A stretch of 59,102 bases of DNA from Desulfobacteraceae bacterium (GCA_016743945.1 JADGFI010000038.1:1-59102); one strand, 5' to 3'. Shown: positions 18,245 through 27,726, numbered from the stretch's first letter. The notes: generated from the sequence alone by a model not told the origin. Made by a program: numbers and translations.

Positions 18245-18298
18245 CTGTATAAAATGCGCATAAAGTTTGCTTTTGTGCATAAATATGATACCATACTA
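18245..18298. promoter_or_regulatory. possible ARG-box pair in the argG-argR interval
   Basis: Two A/T-rich partly palindromic stretches, around 18246-18265 (TATAAAATGCGCATAAA) and 18275-18294 (TGTGCATAAATATGATACC), resemble the loose ArgR half-site consensus. Placement between divergent argG and argR suits an ArgR operator, but the match is imperfect. Confidence 0.35.
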
Positions 18299-18325
18299 GA
18301 AAATTTACATAAAAATACAGAGAAA

Positions 18326-18787
18326 ATGAATATGACTATTTCTGCTCACTTAAACAGGCTGCTCTCCCAGGGGATTTCTGGTAACCAGGCCCAACTTGTA
18401 AAGGCCTTGGAGGAAAAAGGGATACACACCACCCAGTCCTCTGTTTCCCGGGCATTAAAAAAGATAAATGCCATAAAAGGCCCGGATGAAAAGGGCAATG
18501 TCGTATATGCCCTGAAGCCTGCCGAACCCGGGCTTAAGGATTTGGGCTTTTTTGATTCTCTGGTCAACAAAATTGCAGATAACGGATACCAGATTGTGAT
18601 CCAAACCCGACCGGGGACTGCCAATACCGTTGCCAAGTTCATTGATGACCACGGGTTTGATCAGATCCTAGGATCTGTGGCCGGGGATGATACCATTATT
18701 ATTGTGCCCAGCAATGTGGCAGTCATTGGGCAAACCGTCCGGGAGATCACCACCTATATGAAGCAGATCGGTATCTTTGAGGTCTAA
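18326..18787 (+). CDS. argR: arginine repressor
   Basis: 153 aa (151 from the next ATG at 18332), the usual size. N-terminal winged helix has LLSQGISGNQAQLVKALEEKG and TQSSVSRALK, the recognition helix; the C-terminal hexamerisation and arginine-binding half contains RPGTANTVAKFID and SVAGDDTIIIV, the conserved GDDT. An open frame begins further upstream at 18254 but that part overlaps the likely operator. It should repress argG when arginine is abundant. Confidence 0.9.
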   Translation: MNMTISAHLNRLLSQGISGNQAQLVKALEEKGIHTTQSSVSRALKKINAIKGPDEKGNVVYALKPAEPGLKDLGFFDSLVNKIADNGYQIVIQTRPGTANTVAKFIDDHGFDQILGSVAGDDTIIIVPSNVAVIGQTVREITTYMKQIGIFEV

Positions 18788-18793
18788 TTTTCC

Positions 18794-18898
18794 ATGAAAC
18801 TGATTGCAGACAATTTCAGGATTACAAAACGCTCCATCCAGAATGCCCTTATAAAAAAGGAATCCCTCCCCATACGATTGCTACGGCACGGTCAATGA
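18794..18898 (+). pseudogene. possible N-terminal remnant of a pterin-binding (AcsE-like) methyltransferase gene
   Basis: A 34-codon frame 6 bp after argR reads MKLIADNFRITKRSIQNALI, which resembles the start of methyltetrahydrofolate:corrinoid methyltransferases (LIADNLxIT...I..AL). It then stops, and no frame carries on the domain. Probably a decayed 5' piece; the resemblance is short, so this is tentative. Confidence 0.3.
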
Positions 18899-19404
18899 GA
18901 GCCATGGCCCTGTCAAAGGTTTTCCAGGTTTTGGCCCCCACCGATGCCCGGGTGGTGCCGTGGCCTGCCAGGGTGGAAAGGGTGGGGGTGATTCCAATGG
19001 TTTTAAGATGGGTCCCATATTCTGCCATGGATGCCCATTTAAGGGGTGGGGTGCCTGTTTTAAACAATTCATGGGAAAAAGCAGCGCTCTCTGCCGGGCC
19101 ATGGTGTACAGTTATCAATATCACACGGTAGACGATGTTCAAGGGAAAAATTGGTTTTACCGTGTATCCGGCACTGGCGCGATAAAAGGACGTCGTTAAA
19201 TTTGGAGGAGGAGATAAACTTTTTAAACTGGAAAGATCAGGTTTATAGACAGTAGTCCGGCTTTTTTAAGGTCTTCCTTTTCGGTTTGTCCGACATCATA
19301 AAAATAAAATCACGGGGACAAATGGTATCATTGATATTTTTAACGTTTCCTGGCAGTTTACGTTAGGATAATTATCCTTTGTTTTCATCAATTACTCAAT
19401 AGTC
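18899..19404. other. stretch without a supported gene
   Basis: Open frames exist on both strands at 18849-19199 (up to 97 codons), but none has a ribosome site or recognisable domain, and they overlap each other. It may be remains of decayed genes. Nothing else seen. Confidence 0.4.
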
Positions 19405-20979
19405 TTAAACTAAGGGTAATCCCAGACCGCAGCAAGAGCGGATTACCTTAGCGATTTTATCGCTTGCATTATTTTTAGTGACATAACCGATGGCACCAGC
19501 CGCAGTCATTTCAGAACCTTGTTCCTTTTCTTCATACATTGAAAGTGCAATGACTTTTATGCCGGGGTTATGTTGGCAAATAATCCGTGTGGCTTGAACC
19601 CCACCCATACCTGGCATCATAACATCCATTAATACCACGTCTGGTTTTAATTGGGCTACCATTTCTATAGCGGTTTCTCCGTCCGGTGCTTCGCCCACAA
19701 CATGAAAACAAGAATCCTGTTGTAATATTCGAACAAGCCCTTCACGCAAGACAGCATGATCATCTGCCACAAGAATACAAACTTTTTTTGTTTCTTTCAC
19801 ATTGATTGATTTGTTTGGGATTTTTTGTTGTACAGCAGAGTTTTTTATAGGCGATGAATTTCTCCGGACTGCCGGTCTGTTTTTTTTTTCATCGAAAGGT
19901 AAATTCAAAGTGACAGTACATCCGTCACCAGGGCGGCTATCAATATTAACATGTCCTCCCATCCAACTTAATCGTTCCTTTAACATAAACAGACCAAACC
20001 CACCTGTCTCATATTCTGTTTCAGCAATATCAACCGGATCGAAACCTTTACCCTTGTCGCATACCTTTATTTCAATTCGGCCATGAGTTTTTTTTGAAAC
20101 AATGATCCGTGCACTTTTGACGCCTGAATGCTTGACAACATTGAGAAGCAATTCCTGTATTGCGTTAAAAATAGTTAACCTTTCTGATTCGGTAAATTCG
20201 GTCAAACCCTCTGCTCCAATTGAAAAATGGACTACCAGGCCATGAAGGCGAGCAACATGATTTTTAATCCAGTTCAAAGATTGTTTCAAAGTGCCTTCAT
20301 ACAAAATTGGTGGACACAAATCCATTGTCAGCATTCGAGCTTGATCAATCGCTTCGCTTACAATTTCAATGCCCTTTTTGGCATATTTTTTGTTCTCATC
20401 ATCCGTAATATTCTCTTCAACTATAGAAAAAGTAAACTTTGCGCCCGCAAGTTGTTGTTGCAAATTGTCATGCAACATGCTGGCCATACGCCGCCTTTCA
20501 CGCTGTTCTACTTGAGTCAGTGCCTGTTCCATTCTCTCAAACTGCCGAGCACGTATGTACAATGCCTTATTGGCATTGCGGAGTTCATTTTCTGCAACAC
20601 GCTGGTCTGTGAAGTCTCTCACAAGAACAATTACGGTATCTTTTCCGCAAAGTGTTACCCTCCCTTCAAACCAGCGAGATTTTCCATCGATTAAGAGTTC
20701 ATAACTAAAAGAATTAACATCACTTGGAGATGTTAATTTTGACATTGCAGTCATGCAGTCTTTACCAACAGGTGGGGGGAGAACGTCCATAACCGTTCTT
20801 CCAATTAGGTCCTCACGGGGCAGAAAAAGATCCTCTTCCGCAGCAGAAAAAATATCGATATAACTTCCATCAAGTCCCAGGAGGAAAACAAGATCAGGAA
20901 CTGCTTGCATAAGTGCACGACTCTGTTCTTCTATCACGGGAATATTTTTTTGGGTTCGCTTATTTTCTTTATATAACAT
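19405..20979 (-). CDS. PAS histidine kinase of NarX type fused to a receiver
   Basis: 524 aa, no membrane segment. PAS domain near residues 20-135, then HisKA_3 dimerisation domain with phospho-accepting His in RRRMASMLHDNLQQQL near 195, HATPase with NVVKHSG and DKGKGFD near 280-370, a Ser/Asn-rich linker, and a C-terminal receiver near 400-520 with DVVLMDVMMPGMGG and a Lys in YVTKN. NarX/NarL-type kinases usually signal to a separate LuxR-type regulator; here the receiver is attached and no HTH follows, so output is indirect. Signal unknown. Confidence 0.88.
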   Translation of the reverse strand: MLYKENKRTQKNIPVIEEQSRALMQAVPDLVFLLGLDGSYIDIFSAAEEDLFLPREDLIGRTVMDVLPPPVGKDCMTAMSKLTSPSDVNSFSYELLIDGKSRWFEGRVTLCGKDTVIVLVRDFTDQRVAENELRNANKALYIRARQFERMEQALTQVEQRERRRMASMLHDNLQQQLAGAKFTFSIVEENITDDENKKYAKKGIEIVSEAIDQARMLTMDLCPPILYEGTLKQSLNWIKNHVARLHGLVVHFSIGAEGLTEFTESERLTIFNAIQELLLNVVKHSGVKSARIIVSKKTHGRIEIKVCDKGKGFDPVDIAETEYETGGFGLFMLKERLSWMGGHVNIDSRPGDGCTVTLNLPFDEKKNRPAVRRNSSPIKNSAVQQKIPNKSINVKETKKVCILVADDHAVLREGLVRILQQDSCFHVVGEAPDGETAIEMVAQLKPDVVLMDVMMPGMGGVQATRIICQHNPGIKVIALSMYEEKEQGSEMTAAGAIGYVTKNNASDKIAKVIRSCCGLGLPLV

Positions 20980-21329
20980 GTTTCCAACATTGCCTCAATT
21001 TCTTGACATGTACGAATTCGCCTTAAAAGTAATTGCTTATAGACTAAAATTTTTTAGCATCATCAGATTATTTATTCAACTTGTTTAATAATATGAATTT
21101 TTCTTTGAAATTTTAGAACATGTCACCCGCCGCTATCGTCACCAAAATTTTATTTCTACGGGATCACCCTTTGGGTTAAAATCATTTGCCTTGCTTTTTT
21201 TCGGTAGACCCTATAGACAATACAACTTTTTCCCATTTAAAAATTAAGATTTTTCCACGGGCATGGATCTCAATGCGAGGACCATGCCTGTTTTTATTGC
21301 GCGATTATTAAAAGGCAACGCCAAAATTT
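20980..21329. other. leader region of the SulP gene
   Basis: 350 bp without a gene. It holds the promoter region of the minus-strand kinase and, close to SulP, a terminator-like hairpin (21260-21295). No riboswitch consensus is recognised. Confidence 0.5.
21260..21295 (+). terminator. terminator-like hairpin in the SulP leader
   Basis: GGCATGG (21260-21266) pairs with CCATGCC (21282-21288), followed by TGTTTTTA. It points toward SulP and ends 35 nt before its ATG, so it may be an attenuator rather than the end of a gene; there is no plus-strand gene upstream. Confidence 0.55.
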
Positions 21330-22958
21330 ATGTTTGAACTGATCAAAAAAAGAACCAAGAATGTTAAAAACGAATTCACATCGGGCATCACCGTGGCCCT
21401 GGCTCTGGTACCCGAAGCCGTCGCATTTTCATTTGTAGCGGGATTGGATCCCCTGGTGGGGCTGTATGCCGCCTTCATGGTTGGCCTTGTTACCGCTCTT
21501 TTCGGAGGCCGCCCGGGAATGATTTCCGGCGCCACCGGGGCCCTTGCCGTGGTGATGGTGTTCCTGGTGAAAGAGGGCAACACCATGGGGCTTGCCATGG
21601 CGCAGCCGGTCGAGAATATGGGGGTGCAATACCTTTTTGTCACGGTGATCCTCATGGGCATTTTCCAGGCGATGGCAGGCGGGCTAAAACTGGGGAAATT
21701 CATTCGTCTGGTCCCCCATCCGGTGATGCTGGGATTTGTCAACGGCCTTGCCATCGTGATTTTTCTGTCCCAGTTGAGCATGTTTAAAACCGTTGAATCC
21801 GGCGTGGCAAACTGGTTGATGGGACCTGAACTTTTTACCATGGCAGGTTTGGTGGCTGCCACCATGGCCATTATGGTTTTTCTTCCCAAAATTACCCGGA
21901 AAATTCCCGCAGCCCTCACAGCCATACTGGTTGTCACCGGTGTGACCCTGGCATTTAATCTGGAGGTTGCCACCGTGGGGTCTTTTATCAGAGACGGCGG
22001 CGGAGAAGGATTAAAGGGCGGGCTTCCGGTTTTTCAGTCACAAATATTCACCCTCATCCCCTGGAATATGGCGACCCTGAAATTTATTTTTCCCTATGCC
22101 TTTATTCTGGCCGGCATCGGTATCATCGAATCTTTGCTCACCTTGAACCTGATAGATGAGATTACCGAAACCCGCGGCAACAGCAATAAGGAGTGTGTGG
22201 CCCAGGGCATGGCCAACATTGTCACTGCCCTGTTCGGGGGGATGGGGGGATGCGCCATGATTGGTCAGTCCATCATCAATGTGAATTCCGGCGGCAGGGG
22301 ACGGCTTTCCGGCGTTGTGGCGGCTCTGTCCCTTCTGGGGTTTATTCTTTTTGGATCTGCCTACATCGAGCAGGTTCCCATTGCGGCCCTCACCGGCATC
22401 ATGTTTATGGTGGTCATCGGCACCTTTGCCTGGTCCAGCCTCAGGATTATGCACAAGATTCCCAAATCCGATGCCCTGGTCCTGATCTGTGTATCGGTTC
22501 TAACAGTGACCTTTGATCTGGCTGTGGCCGTATTTATCGGCATTATCATGTCTGCCCTGGTGTTCTCCTGGGAAAATGCCCTGAGAATTCGGGCCCGGAA
22601 GAGAATGAAACAAGACGGCACAAAAGTCTATGAAATATGGGGCCCGCTGTTTTTTGGGTCCACTCAGATGTTTGTGTCCAAGTTTGACGTGAAGGGGGAC
22701 CCTGTAAATGTGGAAATTGATTTTATAGAGTCTCGGGTGTCGGATTATTCTGGTATTGAAGCCATTTCAGGGATCGTGGAAAAGTATGAAAAACAAGGGA
22801 AAAAGATTACCCTCAAACACCTTAGCACCGACTGTAAAAAATTGTTGAACCGTTCGGATAAAAAATACCGGTCCATTATCCTGGAAGAAATCGATGATCC
22901 CAGGTATTACGTGGTGGCAGATCCCAACAGCTTTCATGAAAGCTTCACAGAGGCATAG
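21330..22958 (+). CDS. SulP-family anion (sulfate) permease with STAS domain
   Basis: 542 aa. Ten or more membrane segments begin with the SulP signature VALALVPEAVAFSFVAGLDPLVGLYAAF (about 20-47) and GGRPGMISGATGALAVV; a C-terminal STAS domain (about 430-530) follows the last helix. SulP proteins carry sulfate, bicarbonate or related anions across the inner membrane. In a sulfate reducer sulfate is a natural guess, but bicarbonate is equally possible. The leader contains a terminator-like hairpin. Confidence 0.88.
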   Translation: MFELIKKRTKNVKNEFTSGITVALALVPEAVAFSFVAGLDPLVGLYAAFMVGLVTALFGGRPGMISGATGALAVVMVFLVKEGNTMGLAMAQPVENMGVQYLFVTVILMGIFQAMAGGLKLGKFIRLVPHPVMLGFVNGLAIVIFLSQLSMFKTVESGVANWLMGPELFTMAGLVAATMAIMVFLPKITRKIPAALTAILVVTGVTLAFNLEVATVGSFIRDGGGEGLKGGLPVFQSQIFTLIPWNMATLKFIFPYAFILAGIGIIESLLTLNLIDEITETRGNSNKECVAQGMANIVTALFGGMGGCAMIGQSIINVNSGGRGRLSGVVAALSLLGFILFGSAYIEQVPIAALTGIMFMVVIGTFAWSSLRIMHKIPKSDALVLICVSVLTVTFDLAVAVFIGIIMSALVFSWENALRIRARKRMKQDGTKVYEIWGPLFFGSTQMFVSKFDVKGDPVNVEIDFIESRVSDYSGIEAISGIVEKYEKQGKKITLKHLSTDCKKLLNRSDKKYRSIILEEIDDPRYYVVADPNSFHESFTEA

Positions 22959-22977
22959 TCAAAACCATTTTTCACCG

Positions 22978-25152
22978 CTATGTCTTATTGGATGTTCTGG
23001 AAATTTTGGCCTCATCAAAGGAGGCCATCTGGGTCATGATCTTACAAGCGGCGTCAACGGTATCCATTGCCAGGGCCGCCCCGGTGCCTTCGCCCAGCCG
23101 CATGTCAAAATCAATGACAGGGATCAGGTTCATATGGGAGAGGGCGGCTTTCTGGGCCTGCTCCACGGATTTATGCCCGGCGATAAGATATTCTTGTATA
23201 TCGGGGTTGATGGTGTGGGCCACGAGACCCGCCGCCGTTGAGATAACCCCGTCCAGCACCACAGCACATTTCTTTGAGGTTGCCGCCAGGATGGCCCCGA
23301 CAATTCCGGCGATTTCAAATCCACCGATTTTTTGAAGGATCTCAAATCCGTTGGAAGGATTGGGCCGGTGAAAGGCCAAGACTTTCTCAAGGACCTGGAT
23401 TTTGTGTTTTAATCCCTCGTTGTCCACTCCCGTTCCCCTTCCCGTGGCCTGGGCCGGGGAGATGCCGGTGATGACGCAGATGATGGCCGAGGCTGATGTG
23501 GTGTTGCCAATTCCCATTTCACCTAAACCCACAATCTGGATGGGTTTTTTATCATGGGCAGAAAGAAAAACTTTCATTCCCGTTTCAAGGGCCTGGTGCA
23601 TCTGGGAGAGGGTCATGGCAGTTTCAATGGCAAAGTTTCGGGTGCCCTTTGCCACCTTGGCAATGATGAGATCCGGGTGGGGGGGAAACGCTTTTATAAC
23701 CCCCATGTCCACCACCTTCATGTCAATGTTGTGGTGACGGCAGAGCACATTGATGGCAGCCCCGCCAGCCAGAAAATTTTCCACCATCTGGCCGGTGACC
23801 TCGGAGGGGAAGGCCGAGACCCCTTCTTGGGTGATTCCGTGGTCCCCGGCAAATACAAAGAGGTTTTTTTGATGGATGGCCGGGGTCAGGCTGTTCTGGA
23901 TCTGGCTCATCTGGATGGCCAGAATTTCGATTTTTCCTAGAGCGCCCAAGGGCTTTGACTTGTCATCCATCTTGGCCCGGGCATGGGCCAAAAGAGTGTC
24001 GGCAAGGGGGGAAATCGCCTGGATCACCCGGCGGCAGAGGCTTTGTTCGGAAAATGCTTCCACAAAATTTTCCCGGAGACTGCCGGGGCCGCGCGGTTTT
24101 CCCGGGGAAGGCAATGGCGGGGCTTCTGTTTTATCCATTGTCCTATCCATGGCGCTGCCCGTAAAATCAAGAATGAATTTAAGGGTTTGGCCGGTCAGAA
24201 CCCGGGGCAGAAGATGGGGGGCATGTTCCGGAGGGACCACCTCCTGGATGAGGCGTTTTAATTGTTTTTCATGGGTCTGCATAAAAGGAATGGCCTGTTC
24301 CATGTCCGAGCGTTTCATGCCGTAGGCCCCGGTCAAAGTGGCTTCTTTGTAGTGGATCAGGTTTAATAAATTGGTTTCCACATGTTCATTTTTGGTGATC
24401 CCTGAAAAAAAAGAGATGGCCCCTCCCTTGTCCACCTTGGTAATCGCTTGGCAAAGGGCAATATAGTCGGGGCAGACAGTGATGACAATATCAAACTGAC
24501 TTTCCCGGGTCTCTTTGACACAGGAAATGTCGGTATATTCCAGAAAGGCGTTTACCTGTTGGATTTTGTTCGCATGTTTTTCAATGATCAGGGGGAAGAG
24601 GCCCAGGCTTTTGACATAGAGGGCCGTGATAAGTCCCATGGTGCCAGCGCCGTAGATGAGCACCCGGTCGCCCTTTTTAAAAGTCAGTTTTCCAAAGGCA
24701 TTGATCACACACCCGACAGGTTCTGCAAAACAGGCCACATGGCGGTCCATTCCTTTGGGCAGGGGGATCAGGCTTTTCTTTGGGAGAATTACCTGGTGGG
24801 CAAAGCCGCCGTCACTGTGAAATCCGGTAATCTCCATGCTGTCACACAAATTTTCCCGAAGGTTTTTGCAATATTTGCAAAGGCCGCAGCTTTTGCCCGG
24901 CCAGACAATATAGGAGATCTGGTCCTGGGCTTGTTCCGGGTTCTTATTTTGGATTCGGACCACCATCTCATGGCCCAGAACCCGGGGGAATATAAGATCC
25001 CTGTGGCCCTGTTCCCACATTTTGGCATCGGTTCTGCAAATGGCACAACAGAGAACATCGGCCAGAACCTGGTCCTTTGAGGCAGGGGGTGCCATGGGGG
25101 GCAACGGTTTTATTTCAAGGCGTTCAAGACCTGTGAGTATCATTTTGATCAT
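22978..25152 (-). CDS. fusion of a zinc-type alcohol dehydrogenase and CobT
   Basis: 724 aa as one unbroken frame. Residues about 1-345 are a medium-chain dehydrogenase: CCAICRTDAKMW and GHE for catalytic zinc, a CGLCKYCKNLRENLC structural-zinc cysteine cluster near 108, and the NAD(P) loop YGAGTMGLIT near 170. Residues about 365-715 are nicotinate-nucleotide:dimethylbenzimidazole phosphoribosyltransferase, with FAGDHGITQEGVSAFP, GEMGIGNTTSASA, GRGTGVD and the catalytic Glu in MRLGEGTGAALA. CobT activates the lower-ligand base of cobalamin. AAGGA precedes the start. Last gene of a cobalamin-riboswitch operon; the dehydrogenase substrate is unknown. Confidence 0.88.
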   Translation of the reverse strand: MIKMILTGLERLEIKPLPPMAPPASKDQVLADVLCCAICRTDAKMWEQGHRDLIFPRVLGHEMVVRIQNKNPEQAQDQISYIVWPGKSCGLCKYCKNLRENLCDSMEITGFHSDGGFAHQVILPKKSLIPLPKGMDRHVACFAEPVGCVINAFGKLTFKKGDRVLIYGAGTMGLITALYVKSLGLFPLIIEKHANKIQQVNAFLEYTDISCVKETRESQFDIVITVCPDYIALCQAITKVDKGGAISFFSGITKNEHVETNLLNLIHYKEATLTGAYGMKRSDMEQAIPFMQTHEKQLKRLIQEVVPPEHAPHLLPRVLTGQTLKFILDFTGSAMDRTMDKTEAPPLPSPGKPRGPGSLRENFVEAFSEQSLCRRVIQAISPLADTLLAHARAKMDDKSKPLGALGKIEILAIQMSQIQNSLTPAIHQKNLFVFAGDHGITQEGVSAFPSEVTGQMVENFLAGGAAINVLCRHHNIDMKVVDMGVIKAFPPHPDLIIAKVAKGTRNFAIETAMTLSQMHQALETGMKVFLSAHDKKPIQIVGLGEMGIGNTTSASAIICVITGISPAQATGRGTGVDNEGLKHKIQVLEKVLAFHRPNPSNGFEILQKIGGFEIAGIVGAILAATSKKCAVVLDGVISTAAGLVAHTINPDIQEYLIAGHKSVEQAQKAALSHMNLIPVIDFDMRLGEGTGAALAMDTVDAACKIMTQMASFDEAKISRTSNKT

Positions 25153-25166
25153 TATAAATTTCCTTG

Positions 25167-25367
25167 TTAAATATCCGCTTCGGACAGGACTAATTTTTTA
25201 ATTTTTATTGATTCAAACCCCTGGGTTTTGAGGTGGGCTTCATGGGTTTTGACAAGATCCATCTGGTTCATGGGGAACACACTTGCCTTATCCAGTCCGA
25301 CCCGTAAAAATTGGCCCTCTTTGACCCGGATATAAGCGTCGCCAGATTTTAAAATAAGTAATTCCAT
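25167..25367 (-). CDS. hypothetical 66-aa protein of the cobalamin operon
   Basis: GGAGCTATT before ATG is a clear ribosome site, and the gene is spaced 8 bp from the TrpD-like gene and 14 bp from the fusion gene. The protein starts MELLILKSGDAYIRVKEG and has a Lys-rich C-terminus; no Cys, no membrane segment. Family not recognised. Confidence 0.7.
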   Translation of the reverse strand: MELLILKSGDAYIRVKEGQFLRVGLDKASVFPMNQMDLVKTHEAHLKTQGFESIKIKKLVLSEADI

Positions 25368-25375
25368 AATAGCTC

Positions 25376-26488
25376 CTATACCAGACTGTGAAGGGTCTTC
25401 AACCCTTTTTCAGGGTCTGTGTTCTGGGAGCTCACCCAGCGTTCAAGTATTGCAAAGGCCTGTCCTTTTTCCAGAAGCTTTGCCGCCCTTTCAATCCCCT
25501 CTTCAAGACAGGTGACCTTGTCTGCGGCCAGAAAGATCAAACCGGCATTGAGCAGGGCGGCATCTTTTCTGGGGCCGGATTCTTTATTGTTCATCAGGGC
25601 GGCAAATCGTTTTGATTCCAGGGAAATTTTTGGCTCCGGTGCCAGGGCCTGGGGGGTCTTGGCGGCAAGTCCCAGTTTTTTAGGGTCAATGGTGAATTTA
25701 CTGATTGTTTCTCCGGACACCCTGGCACAATGGGTAATGCCGCAGATGGATGCCTCGTCCATGCCAAGGGGGGAATCCTCAATGCAGCCATGGAGAACAA
25801 TGGCGCTTTTGTACCCGATTTGCTTCATTACTTCGGCCACGGGAAGGATCATTCCCTTTGCATATACCCCCCGGACGCCGATGGTGGGTAGGGCCGGGTT
25901 GGCAAGAGAGGCGGCAATGTTAAGGGTGGACCCGAAAAAAATCTGGGAGAGGATTCGGCCCAGGGCTTTGGGGTGGATATGGGGACTCATGCCGTTGAAC
26001 AGGCCAATCCCGGATGTTTTAATGCTTTTGGTCACAAGGTCTGCGGTACATTCCACATCAACCCCCAGGGCTTCGGCAATGTCAACGGTACCGCACAGGG
26101 AGGTGATGGCCCGGGCCCCGTGGCGGGCCATGGGAATCTTTCCGGCGGCCGCAATAATGGAGGCGGCGGTGCTGATATTATAGGTTTTAAAAGTATCCAT
26201 GCCCGTGCCGCTGTTTTCAACCAGGTTAACGCCAGGGTCCATGCGAACCTTGGTTGTGTCAAGATCATAGATGGCGTCCCAGGAACCGGCCACCTCCATG
26301 GCTGTTTCCCCTTTGGCTGTCAGGGCGGCTAAAAATGCGCCCTGTTGCATGTCATTCGTTACATTGTTAAGAACCGTTATAAAGGCCTGCCTGGATTGTT
26401 CTCGCGTCAGATTTTTTTTGTTTATCAGCCGGGTGATAAGGGTGCCGAATTCTTTGTTTGGGTCAATTTTATCTGCTTGAATGGTCAT
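25376..26488 (-). CDS. anthranilate phosphoribosyltransferase-like protein (TrpD paralogue)
   Basis: 370 aa from ATG at 26488 (AAGGA, 6-nt gap; an ATG at 26506 has none). Glycosyltransferase family 3 fold: LTREQSRQAF near residue 27, the PRPP-binding ENSGTGMDTFKTYNISTAASIIAA near 89, ARHGARAITSLCGTVDIAEALG and the HxHPK-like HIHPKALG segment. True TrpD uses anthranilate and sits with trp genes; here no trp gene is present and the operon is behind a cobalamin riboswitch beside CobT. I infer a role with a base or lower-ligand precursor of cobamide, not tryptophan. Confidence 0.82.
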   Translation of the reverse strand: MTIQADKIDPNKEFGTLITRLINKKNLTREQSRQAFITVLNNVTNDMQQGAFLAALTAKGETAMEVAGSWDAIYDLDTTKVRMDPGVNLVENSGTGMDTFKTYNISTAASIIAAAGKIPMARHGARAITSLCGTVDIAEALGVDVECTADLVTKSIKTSGIGLFNGMSPHIHPKALGRILSQIFFGSTLNIAASLANPALPTIGVRGVYAKGMILPVAEVMKQIGYKSAIVLHGCIEDSPLGMDEASICGITHCARVSGETISKFTIDPKKLGLAAKTPQALAPEPKISLESKRFAALMNNKESGPRKDAALLNAGLIFLAADKVTCLEEGIERAAKLLEKGQAFAILERWVSSQNTDPEKGLKTLHSLV

Positions 26489-26544
26489 AAGATTCCTTTT
26501 GAACATAATTATTCATTAGGATCTTGTTCCAGCAATGAATCCGT

Positions 26545-26735
26545 TTGGTCAACACAAAGGCAGGCTTTCCGGCTTAGGGATCATCCTCGGACCGCGCCTT
26601 CCCCTCCATCTATTTGTATGGAGAGTGGCAGTGTTGCGGTCTTTGTCCCCGATTACGGCAACGGCTGGCATGCAACGGAATTCCACCGTTTTTCCTATTA
26701 TCCCGGATTCTTTTAATGGGTTTCCGAGCACCTTG
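26545..26735 (-). promoter_or_regulatory. cobalamin riboswitch
   Basis: Minus-strand RNA shows the ordered consensus pieces: GGTGCTCGG (26732-26724), AATCCGGG, an extended middle arm, ACTGCCACT near 26635-26627, GGGGAAGGCG, GGATGATCC, and the B12 box AAGCCGGAAAGCCTGCC (26575-26559). The aptamer ends about 60 nt before the first gene, so the ribosome site at 26488 may be the regulated element. High cobalamin should switch off the TrpD-like/66-aa/fusion operon. Confidence 0.9.
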
Positions 26736-26955
26736 GTATCCAAAACTTTATAGTCAGATTCCCCAAGGGTGTCAATCATTTACTGCAGGAGGTCTTCTCC
26801 ATTAAAGCCGGTACCACCTGTGAATTATAATTGAAGTTAGTTTATAATTTAACCTGGATTACTTGACATGGAAGATTTGGAGAGATATTTTCCCCATTGC
26901 AAGGGGAAACAAACATGGGGTTGGACCAGGATATAAAAAGGAGCCCGGCTGGAAA

Positions 26956-27726
26956 ATGACAGAGAACGATTACACGAAATTGGCTGATTTTTTTGATGAT
27001 TACACCACAGGGTTTATCACCCGGGCAGTCAGTGTCCATCCCCATGTGACAAAAAAAGCCCATACAGCCCGGGTGGTTGAAAATATGGTTTTTCTGGGAA
27101 AAAAATTGGGGCTTTCTTCTCAACGGATGCTACTGGCAAGGGCTGCGGCTTTGCTCCATGATATCGGGAGGTTTAGTCAATTTGAGATCTATGGCACCTT
27201 TTCCGATGCGGCGTCAAAGAACCATGGGGCTTTGGGGGTGGGGGTGATCCGGGAACACAGGCTTTTGGCATCCTGGCCAATGGGAGAAAAAAAACAGCTT
27301 GTCCGGTCCATTGCCCTGCACAATGCCTATCATCTGCCCTCTGGAATGGATCCTGACACTCTCTTTTTGACCCGGCTGTTGCGGGATGCAGACAAGCTGG
27401 ATATTTTTCATGTGGTCACCCGAAATTACCTTGGACTAGACCCTGGAGAAAACGGGTATCTTACCCACAACCTTCCGGATGACGGCCTGATCTCCAAGGG
27501 CCTTGTGGATCGGATTCTAAACGAGGAATTGATTGACAGCCGGCAGGTCCGCTCTGTGAATGATTTGAAATTGCTCCAGATCAGCTGGGTGTTTGACTTG
27601 AATTTTAAGGCAGCGAGAAAGCAAGTGAACGACCTTGGCTTTATTCCCCTGATCTTCTCCACCATGCCGGATTCAGATCTTTTAACCTTTCTGGGTGATT
27701 TTATGAAGTCCCATCTTATTCCTTAA
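26956..27726 (+). CDS. HD-domain phosphohydrolase
   Basis: 256 aa from ATG at 26956 (MTENDYTKLADFF). The HD metal site is visible: His in KKAHTARVVENM, HDIGRF near residue 84, a later His in SIALHNAYH and Asp in LLRDADKLDIFH, the four-ligand H...HD...D set. Such enzymes hydrolyse nucleotides or phosphate esters. A frame to 26863 is open, but the extra 31 residues look non-family. Divergent from the cobalamin operon; converges with the MaoC-like gene and overlaps it by 11 nt. Confidence 0.85.
   Translation: MTENDYTKLADFFDDYTTGFITRAVSVHPHVTKKAHTARVVENMVFLGKKLGLSSQRMLLARAAALLHDIGRFSQFEIYGTFSDAASKNHGALGVGVIREHRLLASWPMGEKKQLVRSIALHNAYHLPSGMDPDTLFLTRLLRDADKLDIFHVVTRNYLGLDPGENGYLTHNLPDDGLISKGLVDRILNEELIDSRQVRSVNDLKLLQISWVFDLNFKAARKQVNDLGFIPLIFSTMPDSDLLTFLGDFMKSHLIP

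Noticed and set aside
18849..19142. 97-codon minus-strand frame after argR
   Set aside because: Overlaps other equally long frames; no ribosome site and no recognisable domain.
25419..26183. 254-codon frame opposite the TrpD-like gene
   Set aside because: Antisense shadow produced by codon bias of the true gene.
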